Of a stretch of DNA of 6,190 bases, positions 1 through 5,617 are shown one piece after another (the stretch's first letter is position 1; each line of letters begins with the position of its first letter). The notes beneath the pieces are model-generated. The model ran no database searches, was not told the origin of the DNA, and was given only the letters and a program-made list of their open reading frames with translations. Position numbers and translations under genes: made by a program. The DNA is from Halieaceae bacterium (GTDB taxonomy: Bacteria > Pseudomonadota > Gammaproteobacteria > Pseudomonadales > Halieaceae): assembly GCA_009886815.1 (NCBI GenBank), contig QXYP01000341.1, forward strand, positions 1 to 6,190, in the 5' to 3' direction.

Positions 1-110
1 CGAGCCTATATATCAGCAGCGATTACCCGCCCGCCCAGTAGCTCGATAAATTCCGGGCGGAAGCTGTTGAGTTGTTTGACGGCGTCACTGTCAGAGGTGG
101 AATGTGACAT
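1..110 (-). pseudogene. N-terminal fragment of a PaaI/hotdog-thioesterase-like protein, stopped early (broken or partial)
   Basis: From the ATG at 110-108 the minus strand reads 34 residues (MSHSTSDS... ending FIELLGGRVIAADI) and then TAG at 8-6. The start is convincing: AAAGGAG lies at 128-122, 11 bases upstream. The phrase FxELLGGRV resembles the first strand and helix of PaaI-type hotdog thioesterases, which are usually about 130-160 residues, but 34 residues are too few for a firm family call. The stop follows a short TA run (TATATA). Removing one TA unit would continue the frame as ...DIGS off the window edge, so a 2-base slip, a real pseudogene or a sequencing error near a contig end are all possible. 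It could also be a genuine tiny ORF. The in-frame extension upstream to 242 lacks protein-like character and is unlikely to be translated. Confidence 0.4.
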
Positions 111-121
111 AAAACGGTATG

Positions 122-128
122 CTCCTTT
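122..128 (-). promoter_or_regulatory. Ribosome binding site of the truncated thioesterase-like frame
   Basis: The minus strand carries AAAGGAG 11 bases before the ATG at 110. It supports translation starting there rather than at the far-upstream methionine at 242. Confidence 0.5.
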
Positions 129-353
129 AGATTCATGTGTTGCGAAACAGTAATAAATTGGAAGTAGCTCTCGCGGGTCTCTTAATAAAAAATGAAGCCT
201 CAAATGCTGGCGGCCTGGCCCCAGCGGGACACACGGTAGCACGCCCTACGGTGGCCTTTCGACCATTTCTAGGGGTCTTTCGGTGATCTAATGCTGCCGT
301 CTGTGCTATCCCGTCGAAGCGCCTTAGGTGAATGCTATTTATCCTGTGACAGC

Positions 354-383
354 GAGGAGGGTGCTGCTCCGCACCGGAGGAGG
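354..383. other. Small GC-rich hairpin flanked by GGAGG motifs
   Basis: GGTGC (360-364) pairs with GCACC (371-375) around a six-base loop, TGCTCC. An alternative stem, CTCC (367-370) with GGAG (376-379), excludes the first. GAGGAGG and GGAGGAGG flank the structure on either side. This could be a piece of a structured leader or small RNA, since GGA motifs in and around hairpins are what CsrA/RsmA proteins bind. It could equally be chance. There is no T-run, so it is not an intrinsic terminator. Confidence 0.25.
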
Positions 384-521
384 CGTGTGGGTTTATGGGC
401 CTATTCGCTATACATTGGCTCTTTTATTCTCCCCGATGAAACCTGAACGCATGGGAGGGAAATCCAGCGAGTTGTAAACCGCGGTTGAAGCAAAAGTGGG
501 TATCATTGCGCCTGCCAAATT

Positions 522-550
522 GTGACAATCCTAGGTTGGTGGGCGATAAC
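522..550 (+). promoter_or_regulatory. Sigma70-like promoter for the dUTPase-hydrolase pair
   Basis: GTGACA (522-527, five of six matches to TTGACA) and GATAAC (545-550, four of six matches to TATAAT) are separated by 17 bases. Transcription would begin near 557, giving a leader of only about 16 bases before the ATG at 573. The -35 box sits inside an 11-base palindrome, ATTGTGACAAT (519-529), which could serve as an operator. Confidence 0.5.
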
Positions 551-572
551 AATCTTTTGGGGACAATGAACT

Positions 573-1187
573 ATGCGTCAGGCGCTGGAAACTATGCTGT
601 CTATGCAGCATCGAATGAACACTCGAGTACACGAAGACTGGATCAATCAAAATTTTGAATGGTATCGGGCGATATGGATTGAGTGTGGTGAGCTGATGGA
701 TCACTACGGGTATAAATGGTGGAAGAAGCAAGAACCCGATATGAGTCAGGTTCGCTTGGAAGTTATCGATATTTGGCACTTCGGGCTTAGCGCGCTTTTT
801 CGGTCCGATACGCAGATTGAGCAACTCGCAGCGCGTGTAGCCTCTGAGTTACAGGCGGCTCATGACGGGGTCCTAGGTGTAAGAGAAGCTACCGAAGCGC
901 TAGCCATGGATAGCTTACAAACCCAGAGTTTTTCGGTGGTGCGCTTCACCGCGCTAATGCAGGCCTGCAACTTATCGTTTGATGAGCTGTATAGGCACTA
1001 CGTAGGAAAGAATGTGCTCAATTTTTTTCGACAGGATCATGGGTACAAAGAGGGCAGCTACCTAAAATTATGGGAAGGTCGGGAAGATAACGAACATCTT
1101 GCTGAGCTCATGGAGGTGCTCGATAGTCAATCTAACGATTTTCCTTCTGATGTTTACGAAGCCCTTAAAGCTAAATACCCCGGTTAA
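573..1187 (+). CDS. Dimeric (all-alpha) dUTP diphosphatase, dUTPase_2 family
   Basis: This enzyme should hydrolyse dUTP to dUMP and pyrophosphate in the cytoplasm, keeping uracil out of DNA and supplying dUMP for thymidylate synthesis. The 204-residue protein carries the metal-binding pairs E37xxE40 and E63xxD66 of the all-alpha NTP pyrophosphohydrolase superfamily. It also has KWWKK (48-52), DIWHF (66-70) and the later block KNVLNFFRQDHGYKEG (146-161) followed by EDN (171-173), which I associate with the Campylobacter and trypanosomatid dimeric dUTPases. It is unrelated in fold to the trimeric Dut of most gammaproteobacteria. The ATG at 573 is preceded by GGGGA at 559-563, nine bases upstream; Met8 and Met11 are less likely starts. 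The alpha/beta hydrolase follows after 28 bp and is probably co-transcribed. A dCTP-preferring or broader dNTPase activity cannot be excluded. Confidence 0.87.
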   Translation: MRQALETMLSMQHRMNTRVHEDWINQNFEWYRAIWIECGELMDHYGYKWWKKQEPDMSQVRLEVIDIWHFGLSALFRSDTQIEQLAARVASELQAAHDGVLGVREATEALAMDSLQTQSFSVVRFTALMQACNLSFDELYRHYVGKNVLNFFRQDHGYKEGSYLKLWEGREDNEHLAELMEVLDSQSNDFPSDVYEALKAKYPG

Positions 1188-1204
1188 GTATTACGATTCG
1201 ACAT

Positions 1205-1208
1205 AGGA
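1205..1208 (+). promoter_or_regulatory. Ribosome binding site that decides the hydrolase start
   Basis: AGGA lies seven bases before the ATG at 1216 but only one base before the in-frame TTG at 1210. The spacing favours the ATG and removes two residues from the longest reading frame. Confidence 0.55.
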
Positions 1209-1215
1209 CTTGAGT

Positions 1216-2088
1216 ATGGGCAGCCCTTATTTTCGCAATATTCATTTTAAAACCGACGATGGGTTAACCCTTTACGCTCGAGATTATCCCGGTCCAGGTT
1301 CCGATGCCCCGGTCGTCGTTTGTTTGCATGGGTTGTCACGTAACAGTCGAGACTTTGAAGATTTTGCTCCACTACTTCAGCCATTTCACCGGGTAATTGT
1401 GCCCGATCAAAGGGGGCGTGGTCGTTCTGACTCAGACCCACAAGTCGAGCGTTACACGCCTCAGACTTACATCATGGACACGTTGCAATTACTTGACGCG
1501 CTGGCAGTCGACACATTTTCAATTGTCGGAACCTCCATGGGGGGGCTCATGGCAATGGGGATTAGTGCGCTCGCACCATCGCGCCTCACTCGGGTCGTTT
1601 TAAATGATATTGGGCCAGTGATTGCAGCCCAAGGCCTAGAACGCATCAAAGGTTCGGTAGGCTCTAAAATGCAATTTCCAGACTGGTCAGCCGCAGCGGA
1701 GCATTTGGCTCAGGTTAACAGCACCGCTTTTCCTCATTACCGCTCAGAAGACTGGCTGAGATTTGCCGCAAGAGCATGCTCTCAACATTCCAGCGAGGTG
1801 ACCTTAGACTACGACCCCAACATTACCGCAGCGCTGTCTAGCGCCACATCAGGTTTGCAACCTGAGGACCTTTGGGCTTTGTTTGATACATTGATCAGTA
1901 CGCCCGCTTTACTGATTCGAGGGGCCTTGAGTGATTTGCTGGATTCAAGTTGTGCACAGGACATGCAGCGGCGTCATGGTGCCATGGAGTTCTTGGAGGT
2001 CCCGGGTGTAGGGCACGCCCCAATGTTAGATGAAAGCGGCGTATCGGCAGCGATCATCAAGTTCCTGAGTCTGCCAGTAGTCCATTAA
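1216..2088 (+). CDS. Alpha/beta hydrolase fold protein
   Basis: A 290-residue alpha/beta hydrolase, cytoplasmic because no signal peptide is visible. In order it shows: a first strand pair ending in [11 protein letters not shown] (14-24); the oxyanion HG motif at 38-39; PDQRGRGRS (63-71); the nucleophile elbow GTSMGG with Ser107; NDIGP (130-134) opening the lid region; the acid loop RGALSD with Asp240 (Asp243 is an alternative); and GVGHAP with catalytic His267. The Ser-Asp-His triad is complete, so an active esterase, lactonase or C-C hydrolase is expected. Substrate cannot be read from the sequence. The start is ATG 1216, supported by AGGA at 1205. It follows the dUTPase gene by 28 bp on the same strand, but a functional link is not obvious. 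Its 3' end overlaps the convergent phhB by 32 bp. Confidence 0.9.
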   Translation: MGSPYFRNIHFKTDDGLTLYARDYPGPGSDAPVVVCLHGLSRNSRDFEDFAPLLQPFHRVIVPDQRGRGRSDSDPQVERYTPQTYIMDTLQLLDALAVDTFSIVGTSMGGLMAMGISALAPSRLTRVVLNDIGPVIAAQGLERIKGSVGSKMQFPDWSAAAEHLAQVNSTAFPHYRSEDWLRFAARACSQHSSEVTLDYDPNITAALSSATSGLQPEDLWALFDTLISTPALLIRGALSDLLDSSCAQDMQRRHGAMEFLEVPGVGHAPMLDESGVSAAIIKFLSLPVVH

Positions 2089-2350
2089 TAGCCGTTGCCA
2101 GATTTAAATCTTTATCCGTCAATCCGCCCGCATCATGGGTAACAAGTGCGATTTCAACGCGGTTGTACACATTTAACCACTCAGGGTGGTGTTGCTGCTG
2201 TTCTGCGATTAAGGCAACTCGGGACATAAATCCCCAAGCCATACTAAAGTCCTGAAATTGAAGACTTAGCGCTAGCTTGCCATCTTGTATTCGCCAGGCA
2301 GATTGGGCGGCTAGCCAGGTGCTGATATCGCTGTCGGTTAAAACGGTCAT
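2057..2350 (-). CDS. phhB: Pterin-4a-carbinolamine dehydratase (4a-hydroxytetrahydrobiopterin dehydratase)
   Basis: The enzyme dehydrates 4a-hydroxytetrahydropterin, recycling the cofactor used by aromatic amino acid hydroxylases such as PhhA. The 97-residue length is normal for the PCD/DCoH family. The signature is intact: EQQQHHPEW (50-58), followed by [21 protein letters not shown] (65-85), with the active-site histidines 54, 55 and 72. It is the last gene of the tus-trmA operon. Its ATG overlaps the trmA stop (ATGA, 2347-2350), and GGAGAG at 2355-2360 provides a ribosome binding site, so it is translationally coupled. No phenylalanine hydroxylase gene is in the window, so its partner must be elsewhere or the protein may have another pterin role, such as molybdopterin metabolism, which has been suggested for some homologues. 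The final 32 bp overlap the end of the convergent hydrolase gene. Confidence 0.92.
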   Translation of the reverse strand: MTVLTDSDISTWLAAQSAWRIQDGKLALSLQFQDFSMAWGFMSRVALIAEQQQHHPEWLNVYNRVEIALVTHDAGGLTDKDLNLATAINGLLADSGT

Positions 2351-3447
2351 GGTGCTCTCCGGGTGAGTAAAACGCCGCTTTCAAGGTGGTGGGTATAGGG
2401 AAATTGGTCAAAAAATGCAAGATCGGTAATCTCGTGGGTCGTTTGCAGCACCGTGAGGTTGCTGAGTAATGTTTGAGGATTACAGGAGATATATAGAATG
2501 TTGTTAAAGCGACCTGCCAGAGCGAGCGTAGCCTCATCGAGCCCGGCTCTGGGGGGATCAACGAGCAGCGTGTCGAGCTGATAGTCAGCCAAGGGAACGG
2601 GGAGGTGAGCCAGTCGCCGGAAGATCCGTGCGCCGGACATGGCTTCCGTCATTTCTTCTGCAGATAGCCTGGCAAACTCAACATTTACAATGCCATTACT
2701 CTCGCGATTTTCAATGGCGGCTGCGGTAGCAACTTTTGAAATCTCGGTAGCGATAACCCGATGAAAGCGATGTGCTAGGGGTAAAGTAAAATTGCCAATT
2801 CCGCAGTACAGTTCCAGTAGGTCTGCGGATAAATTTTTGCAGGCGCGATCTGCCCAGGCAATCATCTGTTGATTAACGTGGCCATTGGGTTGGGTAAAAG
2901 CCTGGTCAGGCTGTTTAAAATGAAACTCCTTATTACCCACGCAAAGTATCTCGTTGACGCTGTCCTCCGCTAAAACTCTTTTCTGCTTACGACTGCGCCC
3001 TATAAGCTTTATGCCTAAGCGCTCGGCGAGTAATTTGGCCTCGACTTCCCAGACATCCCCTAAGGCTCTGTGGTAGATAAGTGTCACCAGCATATCGCCG
3101 GATAAAGTGCTGAGAAATTCGATTTGAAATAGCTTTTGGCGCAGCTGCGTGTTCTTGCGAAGATTCTGTAAGAGCTCGGGCATCAGTTGCTGAATAGGTT
3201 CAGCGGCGATAGGAAAACTGTTTATAGCAATGGGTTCCTTGGGGGCGCCCGATCGAAACATCGCGTAGAACAGGTCTTCTCCATCGTGCCACATCCGAAA
3301 CTCAGCACGTAGTCGATATGCGAGTGGTGGCGAAGCTACCACCATCGGTGTGGGTGCCCCCAGCGCCGCAAAAGCTTTCTCGAGGGGGGAAATTTTTGAC
3401 CTCAACAGTTGTTCGTAGGCGTCGGGCTGGATAGCACTAAGGGGCAT
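2347..3447 (-). CDS. trmA: tRNA (uracil-54-C5)-methyltransferase
   Basis: TrmA uses S-adenosylmethionine to form 5-methyluridine at position 54 in the T-loop of nearly all tRNAs. The protein is 366 residues, the same as E. coli TrmA. Visible elements are: the substrate-recognition segment FTQPNGHVN (184-192); the SAM-binding LYCGIGNFT (213-221); the acidic residue after motif I in ATEIS (E235); DPPRAG (297-302); the catalytic cysteine in SCNP (C322); and the general base in [11 protein letters not shown] (E356). There is no iron-sulfur Cys cluster or TRAM domain at the N-terminus, which separates it from RlmD and RlmC. It starts 11 bp after the tusE stop with only a weak TAGG-like ribosome binding site, so coupling to upstream translation is likely. 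It ends in a 4-bp overlap with phhB. Linkage to tus genes places two tRNA-modification activities in one operon. Confidence 0.96.
   Translation of the reverse strand: MPLSAIQPDAYEQLLRSKISPLEKAFAALGAPTPMVVASPPLAYRLRAEFRMWHDGEDLFYAMFRSGAPKEPIAINSFPIAAEPIQQLMPELLQNLRKNTQLRQKLFQIEFLSTLSGDMLVTLIYHRALGDVWEVEAKLLAERLGIKLIGRSRKQKRVLAEDSVNEILCVGNKEFHFKQPDQAFTQPNGHVNQQMIAWADRACKNLSADLLELYCGIGNFTLPLAHRFHRVIATEISKVATAAAIENRESNGIVNVEFARLSAEEMTEAMSGARIFRRLAHLPVPLADYQLDTLLVDPPRAGLDEATLALAGRFNNILYISCNPQTLLSNLTVLQTTHEITDLAFFDQFPYTHHLESGVLLTRRAP
2355..2360 (-). promoter_or_regulatory. Ribosome binding site of phhB within the end of trmA
   Basis: GGAGAG on the minus strand is four bases upstream of the phhB ATG and inside the last codons of trmA. 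Together with the ATGA overlap it indicates coupled translation. Confidence 0.6.
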
Positions 3448-3458
3448 AAATATAGGGC

Positions 3459-3785
3459 CTACAAACAGTTCTTGGGTTTTGGAAGGCCCGCAATTCGGCT
3501 GCCAACACGCGCAGGACTGCCAGGAAACAAGTGCATCAGATAAATTGATTTGCCTTTATCAGATCCGGCATGGCGTTTAACCCAGTTAACAAGGGCACGA
3601 TTGGCCGGTGACTCCCCGAATTCACTAAAAAATGATCTGAGCAAATTTAGTACTTCCCAGTGTGCCGGGGTTAGGTGTATGCCTTCTTTTGCGGCTAAGG
3701 CCTCAGCAATTTCTGCAACCCAAAGATGGGAGTCGATCAAAAATCCGCGCTCGTCGCATAACAAATCCAGTTCTAATTCAGTCAT
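3459..3785 (-). CDS. tusE: Sulfur relay protein TusE (DsrC-like, single C-terminal cysteine)
   Basis: TusE accepts persulfide sulfur from TusBCD and hands it to MnmA for 2-thiolation of U34 in tRNA-Lys, -Glu and -Gln. The product is 108 residues, close to the E. coli length of 109. It has LTPAHWEV (38-45) and the typical carboxyl end IAGLPKPKNCL with penultimate Cys107 as the sulfur carrier. The second cysteine of true DsrC, 11 residues earlier, is Ser96 here, so the protein should not serve dissimilatory sulfite reductase. I chose the ATG at 3785. The frame is open upstream to a TTG at 3821, but that would add a poor 12-residue extension and a 32-bp overlap with tusB, whereas 3785 leaves a 4-bp gap. 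No strong ribosome binding site precedes it. It is fourth in the operon. Confidence 0.94.
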   Translation of the reverse strand: MTELELDLLCDERGFLIDSHLWVAEIAEALAAKEGIHLTPAHWEVLNLLRSFFSEFGESPANRALVNWVKRHAGSDKGKSIYLMHLFPGSPARVGSRIAGLPKPKNCL

Positions 3786-3789
3786 AGAA

Positions 3790-4065
3790 TCAGACCCAGT
3801 TAACCTGCTGGGGGTGCTCAATGGCGAGCTCTACCCAGTCGTCGAAACTTATTTTTTTCACCCCATTGAGAGGGCTTTTCTGCATAGTCTGCTCGCATTC
3901 TGCGCTGAGCGCATAGACAGATTCAGAGATTAACCGCACAGCGTGCGCGTCGAGATCAGCCCATTGCTGAAGCGCCTGATCGAAAAGAATGATCGCATCG
4001 CCCTCCTTAAAGGTAGCCACGAGTGGCATGAATCGAAGGGGATTGTGCAGTAGGTGTAAAGCCAT
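3790..4065 (-). CDS. tusB: Sulfurtransferase complex subunit TusB
   Basis: TusB (DsrH family) is the smallest subunit of the hexameric TusBCD complex that receives sulfur from TusA and passes it to TusE. The 91-residue protein begins MALHLLHNPL, matching the family's opening LHxLxxSP-like strand. It has GDAIILFDQALQ (22-33) and ends DDWVELAIEHPQQVNWV, which matches the conserved tail ending HPxQxxW. The cysteine near residue 20 that marks DsrH of sulfur oxidisers is absent, and the only cysteine is C57, favouring a Tus role. The start is ATG 4065, which overlaps the tusC stop as TGATG. The longer frame begins one codon earlier at a TTG and is less likely. tusE follows after 4 bp. Confidence 0.9.
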   Translation of the reverse strand: MALHLLHNPLRFMPLVATFKEGDAIILFDQALQQWADLDAHAVRLISESVYALSAECEQTMQKSPLNGVKKISFDDWVELAIEHPQQVNWV

Positions 4066-4424
4066 CAAAAACTCAATACGTGTCGGCTGTTCGCGATCAG
4101 GCTCGCTAACTCACCGGAGGTTACAGGCAAGATCTTTAATGTAGCAAACTCTCCTTTTGGAACGTCGCTAGGGTTTTCTGTGCGCAGATAAACCTGTTCA
4201 ATATCATATAGAGGAAGCGACGCTATTAACTTAAAGAGGTTCCGTCCGCCGTCTACGGGCTCTTTAGGTGGGGAGAGTAATTCAACACCAGGGCCCTCCA
4301 GCACCAGAGCCACGCTTTGGCCAAAGGCGCCGCAGGCGAGGGTGGCGTCAATACCCATTGCGGCCTTGGGGCTCACGTAAGGTGCCGTCTGGATGCGTAT
4401 TAGCCAAGTGCAGGTGTCAGTCAA
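4065..4424 (-). CDS. tusC: Sulfurtransferase complex subunit TusC, TTG start
   Basis: TusC (DsrF family) is a structural subunit of the TusBCD sulfur relay. The 119-residue length equals that of E. coli TusC. The opening WLIRIQTAPYVSPKAAMGIDATLACGAF (7-34) fits the family pattern of a first strand, a loop and an Asp-containing helix. LPLYDIEQVYLR (70-81) is the most recognisable block and VLSF closes the chain. The only usable start is TTG at 4424: an in-frame TGA lies three codons upstream, and the next GTG would remove the first strand. AAGGGTGA at 4431-4438 gives a good ribosome binding site. The start lies within the end of tusD (8-bp overlap), and the stop overlaps tusB by one base. Confidence 0.92.
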   Translation of the reverse strand: MTDTCTWLIRIQTAPYVSPKAAMGIDATLACGAFGQSVALVLEGPGVELLSPPKEPVDGGRNLFKLIASLPLYDIEQVYLRTENPSDVPKGEFATLKILPVTSGELASLIANSRHVLSF

Positions 4425-4749
4425 AACTAATCACCCTTTCGCAGTCATGACCTGCCTCCATGAGGGCACCGAGCCCCATGAGGGTGAAGGGGGCTGGAGG
4501 ATCGAGTAAGCCACAGTTTTCTGCTGAGGCACTGCAGAGTACAAGATCACAGCCTTGGCTAGCTGCTATCTCTGACCAACCCTTCAGAGTTTCGCCGTTT
4601 TCGGTGGTGGCACCGCGCACCCCTTCGCCGTAGAAAAAAACACGCGTTAGCGTGATGTTCGCTTTGGGGAGAGCCCTTGCAAATTGTTGAGCACGGAAAT
4701 GGCAGAGGCTCGATTCGGGCGCAGCCAAAACTACCAAGGCAAATTTCAT
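4417..4749 (-). CDS. tusD: Sulfurtransferase complex subunit TusD
   Basis: TusD (DsrE family) carries the persulfide-bearing cysteine of TusBCD. The chain is 110 residues, somewhat shorter than the 128 of E. coli TusD. It opens with the Rossmann-like strand MKFALVVLAAP and has VFFYGEGV (37-44). Cys72 in LVLCSASAENCG occupies the position of the E. coli active cysteine, Cys78. FTLMGLGALMEAGHDCERVISF (88-109) matches the conserved C-terminal block. It is the first gene of the operon. The ATG at 4749 lacks a clear ribosome binding site, but the frame and family alignment leave no better start. The upstream gap holds a tandem CTGTGTAG repeat and the terminator of the preceding yccA-like gene. I could not find a convincing promoter in the roughly 45 bases available. 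Confidence 0.93.
   Translation of the reverse strand: MKFALVVLAAPESSLCHFRAQQFARALPKANITLTRVFFYGEGVRGATTENGETLKGWSEIAASQGCDLVLCSASAENCGLLDPPAPFTLMGLGALMEAGHDCERVISFD
4431..4439 (-). promoter_or_regulatory. Ribosome binding site supporting the tusC TTG start
   Basis: The minus strand reads AAAGGGTGA, ending six bases before the TTG at 4424 and lying inside the last codons of tusD. It is one of the better ribosome binding sites in the operon, which may compensate for the weak start codon. Confidence 0.55.
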
Positions 4750-4756
4750 GGTCGAA

Positions 4757-4772
4757 CTGTGTAGCTGTGTAG
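4757..4772. repeat. Tandem 8-bp direct repeat upstream of tusD
   Basis: CTGTGTAG occurs twice in immediate succession (4757-4764 and 4765-4772), starting seven bases beyond the tusD start codon on its upstream side. The last copy runs into a short palindrome, GTAGTCTAC (4769-4777). It could be an operator or a slippage product, and it is the only structured element in the leader besides the terminator. Confidence 0.6.
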
Positions 4773-4795
4773 TCTACTCACGGTGATACTCCCAT

Positions 4796-4823
4796 AAAAA
4801 AACCCCGGGAATGCCGGGGTTTT
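4796..4823 (-). terminator. Rho-independent terminator of the yccA-like gene
   Basis: A perfect 10-bp stem, AAAACCCCGG (4799-4808) with CCGGGGTTTT (4814-4823), encloses a five-base loop. Read on the minus strand it runs into seven T residues (4802-4796), the standard intrinsic terminator layout. It begins 16 bases past the yccA-like stop codon. It should insulate the tus operon from upstream transcription, unless it leaks. Confidence 0.9.
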
Positions 4824-4839
4824 GAGCCTTGCGTGCACT

Positions 4840-5523
4840 TCAGTCGTCACCGCCGCCGAAGGCACCGATGAGGTGGAGCATGTGTATGAACAGGTTATAA
4901 ATATTGAGGTAGAGCGAAACGGTTGCACGTATGTAGTTGGTCTCGCCACCGTTAATAATACGGCTGGTATCAAACAGAATTAAACCCGACATAATCATAA
5001 TGATCGCGGCTGAAATAGTGAGTGAGAGTGCTGGTATTCCCAGAAAAATGTTGGCAATGCTTGCCACAATTGCCACGATGAGTCCCGTCATGAGGAATCC
5101 ACCCATGTAACTGAAATCTTTGCGGCTGTTGAGGGCGTAGGCTGACAAGCTGAAGAATACTAGGGCCGTGCCGCCTAGAGCCTGCATGATCATACTGGGG
5201 CCCCCAGGCAGGGCGACATAATAGTTAAGCATGGGGCCTAGTGCAGCACCCATAACCCCGGTGAAGGCGAAAATGGCGGGTAGACCTTTGGCGCTATCGG
5301 CCATGCGGTTGACCACAAATAGTAGACCAAAGCCAACGAGCATTAACACCAGGCCCGTCATGTGCGAAAGACCCAGTGCCATTGACGTGCCCGCTGTTGC
5401 GGCGCTGAATGCCAAGGTCATGCCCAGCAGCATGTAGGTATTTCTCAGAACCTTGTTGGTGCTGACGGCACTGTCTGCGCCTAATACGTCGACTTGCGAT
5501 GAAAAAACTGGCTTGTCGCTCAT
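4840..5523 (-). CDS. yccA: Bax inhibitor-1 / YccA family integral membrane protein
   Basis: A 227-residue inner-membrane protein with seven predicted hydrophobic segments, roughly residues 28-50, 55-72, 82-104, 110-131, 140-162, 166-186 and 203-222. A soluble N-terminus of about 25 residues precedes them. The BI-1 signature is the stretch FDTSRIINGGETNYIRATVSLYLNIYNLF (184-212). E. coli YccA interacts with the FtsH protease and slows degradation of membrane substrates, while other BI-1 members act as pH-sensitive calcium leak channels; which applies here is inference. Asp185 matches the first aspartate of the channel's dyad, while the motif position of the second appears to be Asn207. Start ATG 5523 has GGGAG at 5530-5534. 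The gene has its own promoter and terminator. yccA-tusDCB-tusE adjacency is conserved in related bacteria. Confidence 0.92.
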   Translation of the reverse strand: MSDKPVFSSQVDVLGADSAVSTNKVLRNTYMLLGMTLAFSAATAGTSMALGLSHMTGLVLMLVGFGLLFVVNRMADSAKGLPAIFAFTGVMGAALGPMLNYYVALPGGPSMIMQALGGTALVFFSLSAYALNSRKDFSYMGGFLMTGLIVAIVASIANIFLGIPALSLTISAAIIMIMSGLILFDTSRIINGGETNYIRATVSLYLNIYNLFIHMLHLIGAFGGGDD

Positions 5524-5564
5524 TTCACACTCCCGTTGCGAAAATAGATTCTTGCTATAAGTGA

Positions 5565-5593
5565 ATAATAGGGGTCAGGGCTTCAATTTCCAA
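5565..5593 (-). promoter_or_regulatory. Sigma70-like promoter of the yccA-like gene
   Basis: On the minus strand TTGGAA (5593-5588, four of six consensus bases) and TATTAT (5570-5565, five of six) are separated by exactly 17 bases. Transcription would start near 5558, giving a leader of about 35 bases with GGGAG placed six bases before the ATG. It lies in the 94-bp gap after the SIMPL-domain gene, for which I see no terminator. Confidence 0.6.
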
Positions 5594-5617
5594 GTGTATT
5601 AAGTAACTGAAGTTGAT

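Larger units (their letters stand above)
111..518. other. Intergenic region without a recognisable gene
   Basis: About 400 bases lie between two divergently oriented starts. Neither strand has a frame that reads like protein. The longest candidates near the plus-strand gene are peptides of 13-14 codons (for example 436-477) without a convincing ribosome binding site. The stretch must hold the upstream region of the minus-strand frame ending at 110. It also contains a small GC-rich hairpin around 360-375. I see no tRNA, 6S, SRP, tmRNA or RNase P RNA signature, no tandem repeat array and no transposon end. Confidence 0.6.

Noticed and set aside
344..350. CRP binding sites based on TGTGA half-sites (also at 521-525)
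   Set aside because: Neither is followed by a TCACA half-site at the required spacing.
436..477. Thirteen-codon peptide frame (MKPERMGGKSSEL) upstream of the dUTPase
   Set aside because: There is no suitable ribosome binding site and it lies before the proposed promoter; frames this short occur by chance.
531..824. Minus-strand open frame of 97 codons opposite the dUTPase
   Set aside because: It is antisense to a gene with complete catalytic motifs and would cover the promoter; no recognisable features.
2244..2561. Minus-strand open frame of 105 codons spanning the trmA-phhB junction
   Set aside because: It is an alternative frame of trmA and phhB, both of which have intact family motifs in their own frames.
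3550..3933. Plus-strand open frame of 127 codons
   Set aside because: It lies antisense to tusE and tusB, whose products are clearly recognisable, and its translation has no domain-like pattern or ribosome binding site.
3459..4749. A DsrEFH-DsrC dissimilatory sulfur-oxidation locus
   Set aside because: The DsrC-like protein has only the penultimate cysteine (Ser at the second position), the DsrH-like protein lacks the cysteine near residue 20, and no dsrAB or other dsr genes are present. TusBCD-TusE is the better reading.
4746..4973. Minus-strand open frame of 75 codons after the yccA-like gene
   Set aside because: It overlaps the end of the yccA-like gene in another frame and runs through the terminator hairpin; the composition is not protein-like.
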